A stretch of DNA of 64,000 nucleotides, taken from contig CAZHIQ010000012.1 of assembly GCA_964532595.1 (NCBI GenBank), positions 1-64,000 on the forward strand, read 5' to 3'. Position 1 is the stretch's first letter. Each line of letters starts with the position of its first letter. A program made the position numbers and the translations under genes. The notes under the pieces are model-generated. The model was not told the DNA's origin and searched no databases. It saw only the letters and a program-made list of their open reading frames with translations. Positions 60,870 to 64,000 of the stretch are shown in pieces. This DNA comes from Chryseosolibacter sp964532595. Its GTDB lineage: Bacteria; Bacteroidota; Bacteroidia; Cytophagales; Cyclobacteriaceae.

Positions 60870-61304
60870 TCAGGCTACTTTTATCGTAGTCTTCTGAAGC
60901 TTCTTCTCCGCCTTCGGAATAACCAGCGACAGAATTCCTTTATCATAGCGTGCCTCGATCCGCTCCTTGTCTACCTCATCCGGAAGGACAAATGAGCGAC
61001 TGAACGCACCGTACCTTAGTTCGCGATGACGAAAATCTTTCGACTCAGTCACCTGCTTCCTCTCGCCGGCTACCGTGAGTCGATCGCCATCAACGCTGAT
61101 CTTGAACTCATCCTTGTCCATGCCCGGAACAGCAACCTGAAGGGTGAAATCCTTTTCCCTTTCAATGATGTCAACCTGAGGCGAAAACGCATAGGCGGTT
61201 CCGCCCGACCGACTAATAGGGTCGTTGAAAAACCGATCTATCAGGTGGCCAAAGGAAGTTGGAGTAAAATCCGCCCACACAGGGTTATAACGTGTAATGC
61301 TCAT
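60870..61304 (-). CDS. Hsp20/alpha-crystallin small heat-shock protein
   Basis: 144 residues, cytoplasmic. The alpha-crystallin domain (about 42-135) carries DIIEREKDFTLQVAVPGMDKDEFKISV, LTVAGERK, the FSRSFVLPDEVDKERIEA strand and the hallmark KGILSLVIPKAEKK (GxL-x-V motif). It prevents aggregation of unfolded proteins. The usual C-terminal I-x-I motif is absent or weak (TTIKVA). A perfect 15-bp palindrome lies upstream at 61371-61385 and may control heat induction. A terminator lies downstream at 60796. It is a classical member, unlike the divergent protein at 3262. Confidence 0.95.
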   Translation of the reverse strand: MSITRYNPVWADFTPTSFGHLIDRFFNDPISRSGGTAYAFSPQVDIIEREKDFTLQVAVPGMDKDEFKISVDGDRLTVAGERKQVTESKDFRHRELRYGAFSRSFVLPDEVDKERIEARYDKGILSLVIPKAEKKLQKTTIKVA

Positions 61305-61370
61305 GACTATTGTTGTTTAATGTCCGAATTCGATTCCCCTCATTGAGAATAACGTGCCGTACACCTTTTC

Positions 61371-61385
61371 AAGACAAATTGTCTT
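61371..61385. promoter_or_regulatory. Perfect palindrome upstream of the Hsp20 gene
   Basis: AAGACAA-A-TTGTCTT is a perfect 7-bp inverted repeat with a single central base, about 66 nt upstream of the Hsp20 start. It has the form of a repressor operator for a heat-shock gene. It may also cover the 3' end of the permease gene that lies 83 nt away. Confidence 0.45.
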
Positions 61386-61467
61386 CTTTCGGAGCAATTG
61401 GGGAATTCAAATCAGTCAATATGGCGCAATAATAGAATTTCTGCCCTTGTAACGGTGGCGAATTGAC

Positions 61468-62688
61468 TTAATCGAACCGGATCGCACGAATCGGAGAAAT
61501 GCGTGAAATAGCCATCGTAGGTATGACCAGAATAATAGTGACCAGAACGAGCGTGATGATGTTAAGAGCGAGGACGATATCCCAGTGCCAGCTGATCGGC
61601 ACAAAGCTCATGTAGTAGTCGTGCGGATTCAGCTTGATGATTTTGAATCGATCCTGAAGGAAGCAAACGCCCAGGCCGAGGATGTTCCCCAGCGCAAGGC
61701 CCTTCAGAATAAGCCTGACGCCATTGAATACAAATATCGAGCGGATCAGTCCGTTACTTCCCCCCAGGGCCTTGAGCATGCCGATCATCTGCGTTCGCTC
61801 CATCACCAGGATCAGGACGACTGAGATCATGTTGACGCATACAACCGTCATGATAATCCCAAGCAAGATGTTGACCTGGCGACTCAACAAACCCAGCCAT
61901 TCGAACACCTGAATAAACCGGTCGCTGATTCTCTCGATATTCAAATCAAAATCAATCTTGTCGCCAAGGGCGAAAGCTGCTTCATCGACACGGGTAGGAT
62001 CGGTCACAAACACTTCAAGACCACCCGCCACGCTATCGGGCCAGTCGTTCAGGCGTTGAATCAAGCCAATGTCGCAGAGAACGACCCGGCTGTCGAAGTA
62101 TTCCGACAAGTTGGTTTCATACACACCGACCACTTTTAGCCGACGAAAGCGCGGTGGATTCTGAAAGAAGTGAACAATGATGTCATCCCCCACGTCCTTG
62201 CGCAATTTTGTGGCGATGACCTTGCTCAGAACAACATCGTTCGAGTACCCGGAATCCGAGAACGTGAGGAAACGCCCGGCAACCAGGTTCTCTGAAAAGA
62301 TTTCACGATGAAAGCGCTCGCCTACTCCCTTGATCACCACGCCGAGTGCTTCATCATCAGCTTTCACAACACCTACCTTAGTCGCATACTCCTGAACGTG
62401 TCGGATATAAGGGTAATCCTGGGGATTTTTATAAAGATCAATCTTGAAATCCATAGGCTGTTGCTCCATGGAGTTGTTCATTGAGAACTTAGTAACACTG
62501 ATGTGGCCGCTGAAGCTGTAGATTTTGTCCATCACCGTTTCCTGAAATCCCTTCATAATCAGGAAAGCAACGATCGATGCTGCAAGGCCGATAGCGATAC
62601 TTACAACGGCTATCTTGTGAATCGTTGTCGAAAATCCGTTCTGGCTACCCCCGCTGATGCGCTTCGATATGAAATAAGAAAGGTTCAA
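61468..62688 (-). CDS. FtsX/LolE-like ABC transporter permease
   Basis: 406 residues with an N-terminal membrane helix, a large periplasmic domain (about 55-265) and three C-terminal helices, the FtsX/MacB/LolCE layout. IAVVSIAIGLAASIVAFLIMKGFQETV is the first helix of LolE-type permeases, and the last segment is AISRISPIRAIRFD, a typical ending (ISPIxAIR). Such permeases move lipoproteins or other substrates with an ATPase that is not encoded here. The gene is divergent from the NamZ gene, 71 nt apart. Lipoprotein release is an inference. Confidence 0.9.
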   Translation of the reverse strand: MNLSYFISKRISGGSQNGFSTTIHKIAVVSIAIGLAASIVAFLIMKGFQETVMDKIYSFSGHISVTKFSMNNSMEQQPMDFKIDLYKNPQDYPYIRHVQEYATKVGVVKADDEALGVVIKGVGERFHREIFSENLVAGRFLTFSDSGYSNDVVLSKVIATKLRKDVGDDIIVHFFQNPPRFRRLKVVGVYETNLSEYFDSRVVLCDIGLIQRLNDWPDSVAGGLEVFVTDPTRVDEAAFALGDKIDFDLNIERISDRFIQVFEWLGLLSRQVNILLGIIMTVVCVNMISVVLILVMERTQMIGMLKALGGSNGLIRSIFVFNGVRLILKGLALGNILGLGVCFLQDRFKIIKLNPHDYYMSFVPISWHWDIVLALNIITLVLVTIILVIPTMAISRISPIRAIRFD

Positions 62689-62759
62689 ACTTTTGCTATA
62701 TTTCCGGACGTTTGCAAATTAAACCATTACCCGCAAACTCCCCCCACGAACCAGAAATT

Positions 62760-63941
62760 ATGAAAAATATCATTGTCACCCTCCTGCTGTTTTTTTCCTT
62801 AGTTTCGTCTAACTGCACCGTGAAGCCAGCCGCGTCGGTCCCGCAGAACGATGTCTCCGTACGCGTCGGTGCGGAACGACTTGACGTGCTGCTTCCCCTC
62901 CTCAACGGCAAGAATGTAGCGCTGGTCGTGAACCATACGTCGCTCGTTGGCAATACGCATCTCGCCGACACGCTCCTCGCATCCGGCGTTGCGGTAACGA
63001 AAGTCTTTGCCCCCGAGCACGGTTTCCGCGGAGCCGCCCCTGACGGCGCAAAAATCAGCGACGACATTGACGAACGCACCGGCTTGCCTATCATTTCACT
63101 TTACGGCGCAAACCGCAAGCCGACCCCGGAGCAACTGGCCGATGTTGACGTGGTGATCTTCGACATTCAGGATGTCGGAACACGCTTCTACACCTACATC
63201 AGTACCATGCACTATGCAATGGAAGCATGCGCGGAACAAAACAAGAAAATGATCGTCCTCGATCGCCCTAATCCCAACGGCGATTTTGTCGATGGCCCGG
63301 TCCGCGTTCCAGAGCTCAAGTCGTTCGTGGGTATGCACCCCATCCCCGTTGTCCATGGACTCACTGTTGGGGAACTGGCTAACATGATCAATGGCGAGGG
63401 GTGGCTGGAGAACGAAGTCAGATGCGATCTGGAGGTTATCACTCTGGAGAACTGGACCCACGCCGACCGATATTCGCTGCCGGTAAAACCATCTCCCAAT
63501 TTGCCTAACGACCAGGCTGTGCGACTGTACCCTTCGCTCTGTCTGTTCGAAGGTACCGTTATCAGCGTAGGACGAGGAACGGAACAACCTTTTCTTGTGA
63601 TTGGAAACCCGACGTTCAAGGACATGCCCTACAGCTTTACTCCACGCCCGATCGCCAACATGTCTACCCACCCTCCTCACAACGGAGAAACATGCTATGG
63701 ACTTGACCTCAGCGCCGTGGAGGTACAACCCCGTATTACCCTGGAGTACATCATCGACTTCTACAATCGTTATGAAGACAAAGAGAAATTTTTCATCGGC
63801 TCATTCGATCGCCTGGCCGGAACTCCGGAATTGAAGCAGCAAATTATCGAGGGCATGACCGAAGAGCAGATCCGCGAAAGCTGGCAATCCGAACTTGACG
63901 CCTTCAAGGCTATGCGAAAAAAATATTTGCTGTACCCCTGA
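62760..63941 (+). CDS. NamZ-type exo-beta-N-acetylmuramidase (DUF1343)
   Basis: 393 residues from ATG at 62760. Signal peptide with FFSLVSSNC, a possible lipobox. The DUF1343/NamZ family is recognised by FAPEHGFRGAAPDGA, DVVIFDIQDVGTRFYTYISTM, RPNPNGDFVDGP, ISVGRGTEQPF and the C-terminal domain. NamZ cleaves terminal N-acetylmuramic acid from peptidoglycan fragments, so this protein salvages cell wall in the periplasm. The Glu in PEHGFRG is the candidate catalytic acid. The upstream in-frame TTG at 62712 gives no signal peptide. A MurNAc uptake gene is not adjacent. Confidence 0.93.
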   Translation: MKNIIVTLLLFFSLVSSNCTVKPAASVPQNDVSVRVGAERLDVLLPLLNGKNVALVVNHTSLVGNTHLADTLLASGVAVTKVFAPEHGFRGAAPDGAKISDDIDERTGLPIISLYGANRKPTPEQLADVDVVIFDIQDVGTRFYTYISTMHYAMEACAEQNKKMIVLDRPNPNGDFVDGPVRVPELKSFVGMHPIPVVHGLTVGELANMINGEGWLENEVRCDLEVITLENWTHADRYSLPVKPSPNLPNDQAVRLYPSLCLFEGTVISVGRGTEQPFLVIGNPTFKDMPYSFTPRPIANMSTHPPHNGETCYGLDLSAVEVQPRITLEYIIDFYNRYEDKEKFFIGSFDRLAGTPELKQQIIEGMTEEQIRESWQSELDAFKAMRKKYLLYP

Positions 63942-63957
63942 TGGTCACGATGTTCTT

Positions 63958-64000
63958 ATGACGAAGGCTGAAAAAGTAAAAGATATTCTCCGAATTCTCG
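63958..64000 (+). CDS. Start of a gene cut by the window edge, possibly endonuclease III
   Basis: Only 14 codons from an ATG at 63958 are visible (MTKAEKVKDILRIL). The opening resembles bacterial endonuclease III (Nth), which often begins M-T/N-K-A, but the fragment is too short to be sure. It starts 16 nt after the NamZ stop. Confidence 0.35.
   Translation, partial: MTKAEKVKDILRIL

Noticed and set aside
63096..63728. 210-residue minus-strand ORF inside the NamZ gene
   Set aside because: Antisense to a gene with strong DUF1343 motifs; no independent support.
1..64000. tRNA, rRNA, CRISPR, prophage, restriction or toxin-antitoxin genes
   Set aside because: I looked for cloverleaf ends, repeat arrays and the relevant protein families and saw none. 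A tRNA could be missed by eye.

Overview
The window reads as ordinary chromosome of a Bacteroidetes bacterium, most likely order Cytophagales (inferred, not proven). Supporting signs are the gene content (Wzi-type outer-membrane barrel, PorT-like barrel, TonB-dependent receptor with a regulatory-like N-terminus, GlmU-family nucleotidyltransferase-like protein, DUF1343/NamZ protein, type B L31), many start codons without Shine-Dalgarno sequences, and several sites matching the Bacteroidetes -7 promoter element TAnnTTTG. Base composition is near 50% GC throughout. I see no rRNA, tRNA, CRISPR array, phage genes or intact insertion sequence; the only mobile-like trace is a 178-bp MITE-like element at 22852-23029.

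Region 1-9260: a truncated xseA, a YciF-type ferritin-like protein with a histone-like tail, VanZ-like and OmpH/Skp proteins, a divergent Hsp20, an SMP-30 lactonase, a Gfo/Idh/MocA oxidoreductase, a secreted protein built from 11-residue repeats, an isopropylmalate/citramalate synthase-type enzyme and a rhomboid protease. Region 9420-16870: a DUF6786-type lipoprotein, a two-gene unit for the end of an oxidative sugar-acid pathway (2-keto-3-deoxy-sugar-acid dehydratase and alpha-ketoglutarate semialdehyde dehydrogenase, a distal Weimberg-like route), a PHP-domain lipoprotein and a TonB-dependent receptor.

Region 16850-27070: a polytopic patatin-like lipase divergent from a lipoprotein with a long Asp/Lys/His insert, a GMC oxidoreductase with its small subunit, a PIG-L deacetylase, a barrel protein, a SemiSWEET transporter, a small HExxH membrane protein and a ceramidase-like protein. 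Region 27160-40600: the fused B12 mutase IcmF, TypA/BipA, two RNA methyltransferase-type enzymes, a multi-PAS histidine kinase, a Ca2+/H+ exchanger-type protein and the YifB/ComM ATPase.

Region 40610-64000: an MsbA-like ABC exporter with a Wzi-family protein; L31; a compact five-gene run (GlmU-like, DNA polymerase III delta', HemC, cyclophilin, RmlD-like reductase); an amino-acid permease with a PafA-type phosphatase; a TPR/WG-repeat protein; a large helical protein of unknown function; a response regulator; an ALDH7 dehydrogenase; HtrA; Hsp20; an FtsX-like permease; and a NamZ-type muramidase. The sugar-related genes (SMP-30, Gfo/Idh/MocA, KDX dehydratase/KGSADH, GMC pair, SemiSWEET) suggest plant-polysaccharide or sugar-acid scavenging, but they are scattered, so that link is inference. 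I did not find a clear undescribed multi-gene defence or biosynthetic system; the best leads are individual proteins and small DNA elements.
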